A program made the translations under genes and the position numbers. Positions 25,136 through 36,768 of a DNA stretch of 64,000 nucleotides are shown piece after piece (within the stretch, counting starts at the first letter, position 1; every line of letters starts with the position of its first letter). The notes beneath the pieces are model-generated. The model had not been told where the DNA came from. It was given only the letters and a program-made list of their open reading frames with translations, and searched no databases. Origin of the DNA: Poa pratensis (taxonomy: Eukaryota > Streptophyta > Magnoliopsida > Poales > Poaceae); contig CAMZMU010000107.1 in the NCBI GenBank assembly GCA_947311845.1, positions 23,479,326-23,543,325 of the forward strand, read 5' to 3'.

Positions 25136-25325
25136 AACAACAGTTTTTAGTTTTTCGGTTTTTCAAATTTTTATGGATTTTCGAATTTATAAGAAAAATA
25201 AAACAAGACAAAAATAAACTAAACAAAAATAAACTAAGCACAAATAAACTAGACAAAAAAAATAAAATAAAAAAGAGAGAGAGGTAGAGTGTACTCCCCA
25301 GGTGAACTTATGAGTAGAGCTATGC

Positions 25326-25343
25326 TCCCCGGCAACGGCGCCA
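25326..25343 (-). other. Primer binding site complementary to tRNA-Asp, copy 2
   Basis: Identical to 12436-12453 and placed 11 nt from the LTR at 25355. Confidence 0.87.
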
Positions 25344-25354
25344 GAAAATAGTCT

Positions 25355-26901
25355 TGATAACCCACAAGTATAGGGGATCGCAACAGTCTTCGAGGGAAGT
25401 AAAACCCAAATTTATTGATTCGACACAAGGGGAGACAAAGAATACTTATAAGCCTTAACAACTGAGTTGTCAATTCAGCTGCACCTGGAAAAGCACTAGT
25501 AACAGGGGTGATGTGAAAGCAGCAGTAATATGAGAGCAATAGTAACAGTAACACAGCAGCAGTAACACGGAGGCAATGGCACCAGAAAATAGTTGATACT
25601 ACTTCTAATGACATATAGGACCAGAGAGCAATGATGATGACAAATGGACCGGGGTTCCCAGCTATCTACACTAGTGGTAACTCTCCAAACAAATAACAGG
25701 TGTTGGGTGAACAAATTACAGTTGGGCAATTGATAATTGTAAGGGCATGACAATGCATGCTTATGATAAGATAAGTTTACTGTAGTATTTAATTGGGCAT
25801 TACGACAAGGTACACAGACCGCTATCCAGCATGCATCTGTGCCTAAATAATCCACCTTCCGGTTAGCATCCGCACCCCTTCCAGTATTAAGTTGCAAACA
25901 ACAGATTATTGCATTAAGTATTGTGCATAATGTAAACAACACATTCATCCTTAGACAAAGCATTGCTGTTTTACCCCTAGTGGCAACAACACATCTACAA
26001 CCTTAGAACTTGCTGTCACTATCCCAGGTTAAATAGAGGCTGAACCCAACTATCTAGCATAAATACTCCCTCTTGGAGATACAAGCAACTACTTGATCAG
26101 GGTAACCACAAGTACCGGAGAGCATGCAAGATCTTAAATAAACAATAGTATGATAATATGATGAACAATCTGATCATAATGTAACAATTCATCGGATCCC
26201 AACAAACACAACACCAATTACATCATATGGATCTCAATCATGTAAGGCAGCTCATGAGATCATTGTATTGAAGTACATGGGAGAGAGAGTACCAACTAGC
26301 TACAGCCAAGAACCCGTAGTCCATGGGGGAACTACTCACAAACCATCATGGAGTCGAAGTGGAGGCGGTGGAGTCGATGGAGATGGCTCCGGGGGTCAAT
26401 CCCCGTCCCGGCAGGGTGCCAGAACAGGAACTTCTGACCCCCGAAACGAGGTCTCGCGATGGCGGCGGCGCTGCGGAAGTCTTTCTGGAGTATTAGATAT
26501 ATATTTAGGGTTTTCGCGTCGGGGTGACTAAATAGGCGAAGGGGCAACGTCGGTGGAGTCCCGAGTGGGCCAAACCATAGGTGGCGCACTCTCTTCCTCG
26601 CCGCGCCGCCATGTGGTTTGGAGGCCGTGGGCCTCCCCCTGGCTTGCCCTTCTGGCTCCGTGTGTCCCTCGGAAAAATAGGAGGTTTGGCTTTTGTTTCG
26701 TCGAATTCCGAGAATATTGCCCGAACAGCTTTTCTGGAACCAAAAACAGCAGAAAACAGGAACTGGCACTGTGGCATCTTGTTAATAGGTTAGTCCCAGA
26801 AAATGTATAATAATGATATATAATGCATATAAAACATGTGACAATGATACATAAAACAAGCATGAAACATCAGAAATTATAGATACGTTGGAGACGTATC
26901 A
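25355..26901 (-). repeat. 5' LTR of Athila-like element, copy 2
   Basis: 1547 bp. It shares with 12465-14013 the GCATGCATC variant (near 25830) and the missing G (near 25774) that distinguish the 5' from the 3' LTRs. Confidence 0.92.
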
Positions 26902-27819
26902 ACCACCAAAGTCTCTTGACCCAGCACCATAGCCACGGTGCTCAAAATCAGCCCCACTGTTATTTCTGACAAACGGACGCCCGTTACCTTGGTTGTTGAA
27001 TCCAGTGCCCCGGAGAGTGTTGGGAGGGCCTGCATTGAAGCCAGGAGCTCTGTTTGCCATGACGACCGCCGCAAAGGACCGACGATTCCTCAGCGGCGCC
27101 GCTCGCGAAGCGATGGGAGGCGTAACTCTCGGTTGCAGACTGCGCAACCCTAAAACCCCAGTCGTAGCAGAAGACCTGGGCCTTGTGCCTTTTGGTCGAG
27201 AAGGAGAAAAGGACGCTAGAGGGCCCTTGTGGCCATGCATGCATCCTCGAAAACCCACAGGGCCAACATGGGCCTTGTTCCCGTTGGCACAGACCGGTTT
27301 GGAAATTTTTGAAAAGGACTTACCGACTTTCACGCGATCCGTAATTACCGCCGCCGCTCGGCTGTTCGTCGCCGGTGATCTTCCCGGTGTCTTTGACGAG
27401 GACGAAGTGCTTCTCTTCCCCTTACCTTTGCGTTGAACGATCGTCCACTCCGCCGCATCGAAGACATCACTGAGCGTGAAGACCGTCGGCGGGATCACCG
27501 GAACTTTGACCTCCAGGAACGGCATAGGCCGATCTAACAAGCACGCCGACGACGTAGCTGAATCCTCCAGTTCCCGTGCCGCCCATACCTGCATCCGTCT
27601 CCTTTCACCTCTCTTGCTCTTTGCCGCCTTCAGATCACGCCCGGGCCTCGAGACCGGAGTTCTGCACTGATACCTCCACGACCTCGATCCCACTTCGGAG
27701 CTGGGAGACTCGGCGACGTCCTCCTCGTCGGAGCTCTCCGATGAGTGTGCCCAGAAACGACCCGACGGCGGTGCCCCCTTGGAGTCGCCACCGGAGTCGC
27801 CACCCGAGGCGCCCCTCAT
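26902..27819 (-). pseudogene. LINE-A ORF1, N-terminal part, copy 2, open
   Basis: The ATG at 27819 opens a frame of 306 residues that runs without a stop to the LTR insertion, where the first copy has a stop. It is S/G/R-rich, with a basic segment (KSKRGERRRMQVW) and an N/G-rich tail. It is still cut from the rest of ORF1 by the LTR element. Confidence 0.8.
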
Positions 27820-27870
27820 CGCCCTCTTTCAAGAACCAAAAGTTCGTTGCCACCTAATTGTATCTATATA

Positions 27871-28801
27871 GATCTCATTTCTTTGATCTTCGTAATTGTA
27901 TATCCATGACTGCATATATGATAATTATAGTCGGACTATACACCTTATTTTCCATGTCCGTCCTCACCAAATACTAATATAATGCAATGAGTAGATACAC
28001 TATTTTCACACCTATAATAAAATTATAGACGAAAAGAAGTTTCATCTTATCACCTTATACTTTGTAGACAATTAGTACTACTTGAACATACAAAATTCTT
28101 GTGGGGATGAGAATGCTAAAAATCTGCCTAAGGAGTGGTTAGTCACCAACATGAGCCACAGTGGAAGAGTACTTAGAGCAACGCCGATAATTAGAATGGA
28201 GGATTCGGTGTGTCTTATTCATTCATTTGTTAAACTTTTTGTTCTGGCGATGAAAGACATATCCAATTCTATATGCAAGCAAAAATCTTAACACATGTCT
28301 AATTTTTTGCAAGGTGGATAAGCCCAGGGTTCAACATTTTGTTTTACGTTTTTCTTTCACGCATGACAAAGATTCGCAAATTTCGAGAAATTCACGAAAT
28401 TTTAAAGAAAAAATTCAAAGATTTTAACCAGGTTTAAATTCTGACGCCTAAAAATATTAAACAAAAATGTGCAGATTCGAACTTACACCACCACATTGAA
28501 GCCAAGTTTGTGATGAATAAATGATTTTGTTGTGATACAATGTTACGTATTGGATTATTTCGAATCAAGACGGAATTTTCGGTCAATATTAGGTTTTCTC
28601 TGCCCTTCAAAAAAAAATAGGTTTTCTCGCCACTCTCCGAAAATCGTTAATTTCGCGAATTTCGTTCGAATTGTTTTTCCCTCGATAACCAGCTCTTTAA
28701 ATAGTTACCTAATACACAATATGATTAGAATAAGGATCGGACGGCCAGAAAGCCCAAATCGTCGGAGAGCCTCCAAAGGGTCTCACCGTTTATATCTTTA
28801 G
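27871..28801. other. Unassigned flank, copy 2
   Basis: Repeat of 14983-15920 with scattered substitutions and an 11-bp deletion near 28463. No gene or element end is recognised. Confidence 0.6.
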
Positions 28802-29396
28802 ATGCTTTCTGGTAATCAAGTATCTATTGATCCAAATAATGTTCCTTTAGCTTCTTTGGTTGCTCAAGAGGGGCTTCATTAAAAATAATAATTTCGACAA
28901 CAATGCTTATAGGAACAACTTTGGTAATAGTAATTATAAGCCCTATCCTTCTAATAGTGGCAAAGCTTATGGTAGTTATTATGCTAATTCCTACAACAAT
29001 AATAAAAGTGTGCCCTGTTATCTTGAAGTTGTGCTTAAGGATTTCATTGGTGCACAAAAAGCTTTCAATAAAACTGTTGAGGAAAAACTTGAGAAATTTG
29101 ATGATCTTGTGTCTAAGGTTGACAATCTTGTGCTTGATGTCGAATTTTTGAAAATAAAGAATATCCCTCATGATGTTAAGGAAAGTAAGTCTCTGAATGC
29201 TATACAAGTTAAAATTGATAGCAATATTAAGATGCTAGCTGATTTGCATGCTAGGTGGGTAAGAGAGGAAAAAGAGGCCGAAATAGCTGAAAAGAATAGG
29301 ATTGCTAGTGTTTGCACTATTTTTACCAAAGTTTCCTACATACTAGCATTACCGTGTATCAAGTCTGTCCGTATGAGAGGAGCTCTCGTGACCTAG
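28802..29396 (+). pseudogene. Gag-like fragment, copy 2
   Basis: Counterpart of 15921-16530. It lacks about 14 bases near 28873 that copy 1 has (the part encoding the DVN before FIKNNN), and differs by several substitutions, for example A/G at 28895 and C/T at 29034. Confidence 0.55.
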
Positions 29397-30019
29397 CCGC
29401 TGCCACCACTCCGTCTCCACCATAAATCGGTTCCCCCTCCTCCGGCCGGCCTCGCCGGCGTCGGGAGGGGTGGGGAACCCGATCTATGAGTGGAGTTTTC
29501 AATAAAATTAGTGTTTCTCAATTGATTGGATTAGGGTTTTGGTAACCGTCTTCTTCTTCAGTGGAGATGGTTTCGTCTACAATAAGTAATCTTCGGCCCT
29601 TTGTTCGACGACGAGATCTTCTTCCCGGCGTCAATGGTGGTGTTGAAAGATTATATTTGTCTAGGTATAGTTCTTCAGATCTTGCTTCGCCAGATCGATT
29701 TTGGATTTTTTCTCATGCTTGCCGCGAGGAGAATTGTCCTTGCAATATCTGTCCCGGCTACTACGTCCTCGACAATGGTGATTCGTTCTCTCGGCTCCCA
29801 ACGACGTCAACCAAGTTGTTCGGTTGTTTTTCCCTGAAATATCAGTGTTGGTACTCTTGCCAATGTTGGTTGATTATTTTAATGGCTGCGTGCGTGCACA
29901 AAGCCTTGGCATTGCAGCTCAAAAATAAAATTATGGGAGAACCTTCGTTGGTATTTACAGGTCTATGGTTTGGTATATTTGTCATTGATCTACGGCTGCC
30001 TTCAGAAAAGTACAAGATT
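29397..30019 (+). mobile_element. LINE-like fragment, copy 2, before the LINE-B insertion
   Basis: Counterpart of 16531-17158. The open frame 29561-30046 contains a cysteine-rich stretch (CREENCPCNICPGYYVLD). The bases 30006-30019 (AAAAGTACAAGATT) form the left target duplication of LINE-B. The fragment appears to resume at 30604 and to end near 30767. Confidence 0.35.
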
Positions 30020-30603
30020 ATTTTTTTAGAAAAGGAAATTTATTAATCCCAGCCTCTGCATCGAGTGATGCACACAGCTGATTATTACAGAGTTTAGAAG
30101 TATTTTATTCGTGCTTACATCTCAAAGAGCTCAAAGATCGAGACAGGCCTCAACCAATAATGACAAACTTAAGTAGAACTACGAAAGCCGACTAATATGT
30201 TGCCAAATATGTCGGGAGAAAAAATCCTGTGCCACGCGCAGAAGTCTCGTGCACCCAGTCACCATAAGGTCCCGCTGGTCTGAAGGCAGCAGGAATGCCC
30301 ATAACTGTATCCAGTGTACCGCCCTGTGAATAACCTGTAATACATGAAAATTGTCCTTCCTGTTAAAAATAATATCATTTCGACAATTCCAAATAGACCA
30401 ACAAATCGCGGACACGCGTATATGAATCCTATCTTTGATCTTTTTGTCCACCCCATTTAACCAATTTCCAAACATATTAGAAACATTGGTGGGTGGAGAA
30501 ATATTATAAGTACAAAAAACAACACGCCAAACAAGTTTTGCAAACGGGCAGTCAAGAAACAAGTGTTCAATAGTTTCAGTACACCCACAAAAGGCACACC
30601 CAC
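30020..30603 (-). mobile_element. LINE-B: 5'-truncated non-LTR retrotransposon
   Basis: 584 bp on the minus strand. The target duplication is AAAAGTACAAGATT at 30006-30019 and AAAAGTATAAGATT at 30604-30617, one mismatch in 14. The element keeps only the last part of ORF2, 3' UTR and a short A-rich 3' end. In 30603-30179 the frame shows a zf-RVT domain with a CAFC pair, EHLFLDC and PFAKLVWRV. It ends in a segment alignable with the C-terminus of LINE-A ORF2 (VAQDFFSRHIW versus VAKDFFNRTGW). 5' truncation is the usual outcome of incomplete target-primed reverse transcription. Confidence 0.85.
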
Positions 30604-30767
30604 AAAAGTATAAGATTGTGTCATGGAACAAGAAAGAGCTTGAAGATATCGAAGATTTGCTCGTTTCTTTTAGTCATTATTTTGTAATCGCAGTAGTCAG
30701 CTCGTGTATCCGTACCATATAATATTTGATAATATAATATATAGTATTGATTGTCAAAAAAAATGTT
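30604..30767 (+). mobile_element. Continuation of the LINE-like fragment after LINE-B
   Basis: The LINE-B right target duplication is followed by sequence that would join 30019 directly before the insertion. It ends near an A-run at 30758-30765, possibly a 3' tail. Identification is tentative. Confidence 0.3.
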
Positions 30768-31574
30768 ACTCTTTTGCTATTTCTTAGTAATATAATCATA
30801 TACAAAATTGTCGATGGAACACCTTTAGGAATTCATGCATGTATATATAAAACATCATGACTTATGCAATATCGCACCAGTTCGATCCAAATTTACCCCC
30901 ACGGGGTCAGCTGAGTCCCGCTGCAAACTTTGAGAAGGAAGATCATATATACTAATTCTTTACTCAAACGAAAGCACGGTCAGATGTGTCCGGCCACGTG
31001 AGTCGCACTATGGGGAGCTAGGATAGGATGGCTTGCATGTTACTCACTTTAGTACAGAAATGCCACGTACGGTGTCTAGTTAGTGTGTCTACTGTTAGTT
31101 GGGGGATGCACATAGACATAGGATTAGGCCATCAGGGCTGTTGAGTGGGGTTGGAGAGAAACAAACGCAAGGAATGGCATGTCAAACGCAGTGACAAGGG
31201 GTGGATATTATCAGGGCTTGGAGATGAACGACGTGGCAGGTAATCATTAGGGAAGGGCTTTTTTTGCTGATACAGTGGTTCAGAGGGAGCCGGCGGGGCG
31301 TCTGGTGCGTGAGCAAGGAACGCGGCCGGCGGGCGGCGTCGGCGGGGCGCGGACGGTGGCGGACAGTGCATGCAAGGGTTCCAACAACCATCGGCGACGC
31401 TGGGCACACGCGGTGGGAAATCGCACTCATCACACACTGGGATCACGAAGCTGGGTGGCGCAGGCCCTACCATCTCCGACAAGGGGTAAAGCGGCCGCGC
31501 ACGCCTGTGCGCTGTGTGGCCGCCCACCGTAGCCGGCCGGCCCGCCGGGGCCCTCCGCTAGTGCGCGCCGATGG
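30768..31574. other. Unassigned intergenic sequence
   Basis: No gene recognised. The AT-rich left part has no long frame. The GC-rich part 31130-31615 has overlapping open frames on both strands of similar length, which is expected of GC-rich DNA and not evidence of coding. Confidence 0.5.
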
Positions 31575-31582
31575 GGTGGGAA

Positions 31583-32133
31583 TAGGGCTGGACATAAAGC
31601 TCGATTTTCGTTAAGCTTATTGAACACTCGTCAGCTCGGCTCGTTTGAACTCGACTCGTTTTGTTAATGAACCGAGCTGACTTTGAATTTTAGCTCGCTA
31701 ACACTAACGAGTTAAACAAATGAACTAATGAGTTTCACGAACAACTCGTTAAGCTCGCCAATATTTCCTGCATAGCCTCGGTGATGCTTGATGTCGATGT
31801 TTCACGAAGAATTTTAGCTCGCCGTCGATGTTTCACGAAGAATTTTAGCTCGCTGATCGATGTTCATTGTTCAAGTACTTCTATATAAGTTAATATGTTA
31901 TATTTTACTCATGTCCGGGTGATGCTTGATGCATTTAAGTAGTTGACTATTTTAATACATCTCCTTAACGAGTTTAACGATCTGTTCGTGAGGCTCGCGA
32001 ACAGATAACGAACCGAGCCGATCTTTGAATTTAGCTCGTTATCCTTAGTGAGCTTAATGATCCGAGCCTTAACGATCACGAACTATAACGAGCCGAGCCT
32101 TAACGATCCGAGCAGCTCGTTAGTCCAGCCCTA
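31583..32133. mobile_element. hAT-1: non-autonomous hAT element (551 bp)
   Basis: Terminal inverted repeats TAGGGCTGGAC at both ends are flanked by a perfect 8-bp target duplication GGTGGGAA (31575-31582 and 32134-32141), the hallmark of hAT transposons. The interior contains many copies of AGCTCG/CGAGCT in both orientations near the ends, as expected for transposase-binding subterminal repeats, and no coding sequence. Two direct repeats of about 27 bp (ATTTTAGCTCG with flanking bases) lie at about 31790-31860. Confidence 0.9.
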
Positions 32134-32141
32134 GGTGGGAA

Positions 32142-33530
32142 CTGCCGCGCTGCACGCACGCCTCCGAACCAACGGTACCGATCCATGGATGGGTGCGTGC
32201 CATTATTGCCTGCCAAGTGCCAACGCCGGTTCCTCCGTCGAAATTCCTTCGCCGTGTCCCCATTTACCAACGCCCAGCCGATCGGGCGGCCTCTGCGCCG
32301 CGGCCTACGTCCGCACCTAATCCGACGATCGACATGCATCCTCCTTTTACTCGATCAGTCTATCCGACGCTGAAATAGGATTTCGTCCCGCTACATTAAT
32401 ATAGCAACCACCATGAGATACAACAAATCGAACAAAGGAAAATGTTCAGGCAGCAGCACAAACATGCCCAAGAAAAAGAAAAGAAACGAAGATCATGGCG
32501 AATCGACGAAGCGAAAATGACCCACAACCGCTGCACCTCTCCGATTTTGTCTCACCACGCTCCGAGCACCCCGTTGGGTCCAATACCAAGCAGCACCACC
32601 TCCAAGAGGATCACCGTCGACACGGCGCCGCTACCCGGACCAGCTCACTGGTCCTTGAGTTTCCCCGACACTCGTAGTAAAGTGCAATGAGGCTACCCGA
32701 CACTCTTCAACAAAGAATGATGCCACTCGAAGGGGGCATCGCGACGGTGTTGAACGAGCCGACCAAGATTTCTCCTGAGCCCCATCCACAAAAACACCCG
32801 GTTGCAACGGAGCACCACCACCCTCCTCGCCGCCCACCAGCATGCGCCACCACGATTGTGCAGTAATCTTCGCTGTTTCTTCATGAACATTGGCCCACGA
32901 CCTGCAAGACGGAGCAGACGACATCGCCGGAGATAGGGACAGCAGCCTCGTAGCCACGCGGGAGGGAACAACCTTCACCACTGAGATGCGGTAGTCGACC
33001 GGACAGAGCAACAGGAGCAAACCAGGCCCACGCTGGCCGGGCCGGGCCCTGAACAGGCCCGTAAAGCTCCTGTCGCCCTGCTGCAACAGGCAGGCCGCAG
33101 CGCCGCCATCCCCTGTACCAGCATCATCGCCTCCACCATCTCCAGGAGCCGTCGCAGGCGCTCCGGCCCGCCCAAGCCCAGATGGGGCCCGAGGGCCTAG
33201 ATCTGGACCAGGGGCAGCACCAGCACCAACCCCGCATCCGCTACGCCTTGCCGCTCCATGAGCAGCGCCACCACACCAGCTCCACTCGGAATCACCGAAC
33301 CACCGCCTCCCGAAAAGCACCACCGCCGGGGAGAAGACGAGCCCCGACCCGCTCACAGGGGCGCGGGGAAAGGCGGTCCGCCACCGCCCGGGCTTTGCCC
33401 GGCGACCCAAGCCGGCGGCGGCGGCGGTGAACGAGGGAGGAGGTGGTTCGGTCGGAGAAGAAGAGGGCGGCGGAGAACGGGGAGGAGGAGAGGTGAGGGG
33501 AGAAGTTCTTTTTCAGTCCCTTGCTTCTCG
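32142..33530. other. GC-rich unassigned sequence
   Basis: Open frames exist on both strands, the longest 259 codons on the minus strand (32631-33410). Its composition is G/A/R-biased with no recognisable domain. I think it is a decayed transposon leader and not a gene, but I cannot place its ends. Confidence 0.45.
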
Positions 33531-35435
33531 ATCAGTCTATCGGGCGGCTGCTCTCGTCCGAAGGCTGAAAGCTAGTCGTAGTCTTTTTTGGCTAGGTAAC
33601 AACAAACTTTTATTTTTGGGGAAAGATGAGACACAGAAAGAAAACGAGCTTTTCTTTACATCATCTCGGCTTCTTCTTCCCCTTTTAATCTCCTTTCCGA
33701 CGTCTCTTCTGGGAATTCCCTCGTGATCGATCGACGATCGCGCGCGGCCGGCCGTGAGAGCCCTTAATTTGCGCAGCTACTTTAATCCGTCCGCTTCGTC
33801 AGTTAATTACGTTTCAGCTTTCAGGTTTCGCTAGACAAAAGAAAGCACTCCTTTCTTTTGTATAGATCAAAGGCAATTAGCAAGTACTACGATCGAGGGA
33901 TCAGCCGCTAATCAAACCAAACCCACTTTACTCACTCAAAAGCCATAAGATGAGAAGAAACCCCTTTTTTTTTCTCGAATGATCATAAGCTCCATCGAGA
34001 CGTCATCAATGTCTGCCCAGGTAGGTTTAATTAGTCGCAAAGGTGGTGACACAAAATATGCAGGGAATAAAGTTGCCATGCCACCGGTCGGATTACGCGG
34101 TTGCTTTGTGTTGAGCGGATAGATAATATTTTGAACCCGTCCCGTATCATGACTTTGCGAAGGTCGTCCACGCTCGGATATTTGTTAGGCCGATTCAAGC
34201 ATTCATTACCTTGATCGGTTCAAAATTCCTCTACTAGGTTGCCATTGTATAGGAGTATAAAGGTCCTCTAATCTAAATGCGAATAACTTTGCTCGACTTG
34301 TTAATTATTTTGTGCTTACACGAATCTGCGCACCAGGATCTCTCTGGCCTCGCTCGATCTCTGCCTGTGCTCCTAAGTTGCCTGGCCGCATCATGTCGAC
34401 TTAGCTAGTGGTGGGCGGTGAAAATTGGAAGCTGTACCCTCATCAAGCATCTCGGTCCGGCCCGGAAAAAATTGTCGAGGCGCACAATATCAACCACGCC
34501 TGCGACACTATATTAAGGGTACCGGAGACATTTAGGGTGAGCCCCCGATCCCCTCCGTCGTATTTTGTCTCCTCCACCGCTGCTAGCGTTAGCCAACACC
34601 GGCAACCAACTAGCCGCTTCTCCGCCCTGAAATGGAGCACGGCCTCAGTGGTGCGCCTCCTCCTGAGTCGGCCGGAGAAGTGTCGTTCGGCCTCCCGGTT
34701 GGCCGAAGTGGTGAACGTCGCACGTGGCCTCTGGTTGAGGACCGAGCATGCCGCGTGCGTGTCAGTGGGAGAGGGAGGAGTGCCGACGCATATTGTTGCC
34801 CGACCTCCGGTGATCCTACGGCAAATAATGTGGCGGCGCGACAATGGCTCTTTTGTTGTTTAGATCTAGATCTAGGTCTAGTTTTAAAATCTAGCCTATA
34901 GCCAATGTAGTATGAGAACTATGTTTGATCTTGTATGAACCATGCTTGCTACAATTTTTAAATTTTCCGGTAGCAAATTGCAGCATCAGTTCCGTCTGAC
35001 AATTTTGCAAACCGTAAAACCAATTTCAGGTATGGGCATGCGTGACCTGAGTCCTGATGTATCCGCTACTGTGAATTTGTGGCGCACTACTCGTAGCTGC
35101 CACAATGGCAATGTTGCTCCCTGTGCCGCTGCTGCCGTACTACTGTACCGACGACTAGCCGGAAGAGGTCGGCGGATGATGGATGGATTGTTGTTTGCGG
35201 TCGGGGGGCGCGATGATAACCAGCGGACGGACGGAAGAAAGCCGTCCTAGCTAGCGTGCAGCCTTTTTCACCGAGACGAGGCCGGAGCAGCTCCATTGAA
35301 TTCGTAAAGATGCATGTCTCTCTCGATCTGTCTCGGCATCCGTCAGAGTCAGTGCTTGCCCCCGTCCCAGCCTCTTCTCTTTATTCCCGGCCGGCGAGCA
35401 TCTAGCAATAGTGGGCTACGCGACTCTGTCGCAAG
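33531..35435. other. Unassigned intergenic sequence
   Basis: About 1.9 kb with no recognised gene, LTR end or TIR. Frames such as 34408-34863 (plus) and 34443-34844 (minus) overlap each other and resemble no family I know. Confidence 0.45.
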
Positions 35436-35455
35436 TAGAGTAGAGTAGAGTAGAG
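35436..35455. repeat. Pentanucleotide microsatellite (TAGAG)4
   Basis: Four perfect TAGAG units followed by TAGG. Confidence 0.9.
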
Positions 35456-35639
35456 TAGGTGTGTTCCTCTGTCAGGTCAGGCGAGTGTAGTTCGCAACAA
35501 GAAAGCATTGGAGCGTTTCCAGGCGCATGTGATGCACCACCCAGCCACCAGTCGCGTGGAGTTCGGTTCAATGGTTTGGGTTTTTTTTTCCCAAATGGTT
35601 TGGTATTTTTGTTCAGTTTGATTGTTCGATACTGAAATC

Positions 35640-35807
35640 CACTTTGGCACTCGGGGTGCATATGCAACCGGTACTTTAAAAACATATTTAAAAATGTCGG
35701 AAAAACATAAATAAAATTTCGTGGGTGCATGTTCGTATTCTATGTGTTTGCAAAGTCATTTCACCGAAAACCGGTATTTTTTGTGTCATGTGTAAAAAGA
35801 CGAAAAA
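35640..35807. mobile_element. Left half of a TIR element split by the Tat retrotransposon
   Basis: Begins CTTTGGCACTCGGGGTGCAT, a terminus I associate with an abundant Triticeae TIR element, and runs into an AT-rich body (AAAATTTCGTGGGTGCATG). The inverse terminus is at about 58500-58522 (CATATGGACC...GCCAAAACA), 22.5 kb away across the retrotransposon. Family assignment is from resemblance only. Confidence 0.5.
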
Positions 35808-36768
35808 TATCGAGGGCTACCCCGGGTAGGGTCATGGTGTGGTATAAGTAAGGTTCCAGGTGTGGGTCAGGTTACAGTAAAAGCCGACATACCTGGACCT
35901 TAGAAGTGACCAGTGTGTGATGTTGGTGCAAACCGACATAAGCAAACCAAGTTAACGAGGGGCCGGGATATGGTGTTGGTAAAAACCGACGTATGGTTAC
36001 CGAGGTACGGTGGTCGAGAGACGGTGGTCGATATAACTAGTCGTGTTGTATTGACCGAGACATGGGATCCGAGATAAGGGATCCGAGACGTCATGACCGA
36101 CATATGTATGTCGGTATCTTGTGTGTTGACCTATGTGCAGGGAAGGTTGTTCTGGAAAGGGAATCCGGCATATCCATGCCGGGTTATCAAGATGAGGCAC
36201 CTTATGTCGGATGGTGGTCAGCGCTGCTGTCACTTCCCGTCTGGCACGGGAGCGCGGCGTGCGGTACGGCGCATGTCTGAGGTGACTGGGCTTACCTCTG
36301 CTGACCAAGGACGCGCGTGGGAGCAGGAGAAGGACACCGCTGACCTCGGCTGTACATAGGAGCAGAGATTTGGGACAGGACATGGGCAAGTCACGTCCTG
36401 TCCACTGTGCAGAGACAATCATGACGCGCAGGCGTGCGCGTCTGCAGTGCCGGTACGGAGATGTGACCGTTGCTAGTGGAGGGGTACTTCCGTAACTCGG
36501 TTTAGCCTATAAATAGGGCTTCACCCCCTCCTGCGTGAGGGACGATGCTTTGGGACTCACTTTCCCCCTTAATTTCATCTTCATCCTTGAGCTCTTCTCC
36601 ATTGTTGAGGCATACAGCTCGAGGAGCACTTGTACTTGTGATACCTCGGATATACAGAGAGAGATAGGCAGGAGTAGGGGTGTTACCTCCTCACGAGGGC
36701 CCCGAACCTGGGTAGATCGCGGTGTGTTCGTGTGCTTGTGTGCTTTTCTGTGTGTGCTTCTTAGCGCG
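35808..36768 (+). repeat. 5' LTR of Tat element, left part
   Basis: Aligns with 57254-58221. The first bases are mutated (TATCGAGGG in place of TGTCGGGGGG). It contains palindromic or repeated CCGACAT/ATGTCGG motifs. The LTR is cut at 36768 by an insertion and resumes at 38419-38505. Confidence 0.9.
36507..36516 (+). promoter_or_regulatory. TATA box in 5' LTR of Tat element
   Basis: CTATAAATAG, identical to 57965-57974 in the other LTR. It is the probable core promoter for the genomic RNA, with transcription starting about 30 nt downstream. Confidence 0.7.

Larger units (their letters stand above)
19465..26901 (-). mobile_element. Non-autonomous Athila-lineage LTR retrotransposon, copy 2
   Basis: Same structure as 6564-14013: 3' LTR 19465-21006, internal region 21007-25354, primer site 25326-25343, 5' LTR 25355-26901, target duplication ACCAC at 19460-19464 and 26902-26906. 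Each LTR matches the same-position LTR of copy 1 more closely than its own partner. The two copies therefore descend from one insertion. Confidence 0.92.
17352..30201 (+). repeat. Near-identical direct copy of 4456-17338 (12.9 kb)
   Basis: The whole block repeats in the same orientation: LINE-A ORF1, the nested Athila-like element with the same ACCAC duplication, the LINE-A 5' end with its target duplication, the flank, the gag-like fragment, the LINE-like leader and the LINE-B 3' end. The offset stays between about 12863 and 12904. Most bases are identical, with scattered single-base substitutions and many one-base indels, densest in 17352-18030. It may be a true tandem duplication or an unmerged contig overlap. 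Confidence 0.95.

Noticed and set aside
32631..33410. 259-codon minus-strand open frame in GC-rich DNA
   Set aside because: Composition-driven (G, A, R, P rich), overlapped by equally long frames on the other strand, no domain, no start or splice context.
34408..34863. 151-codon plus-strand frame
   Set aside because: Overlapped by a 133-codon frame on the other strand and matching nothing I recognise.
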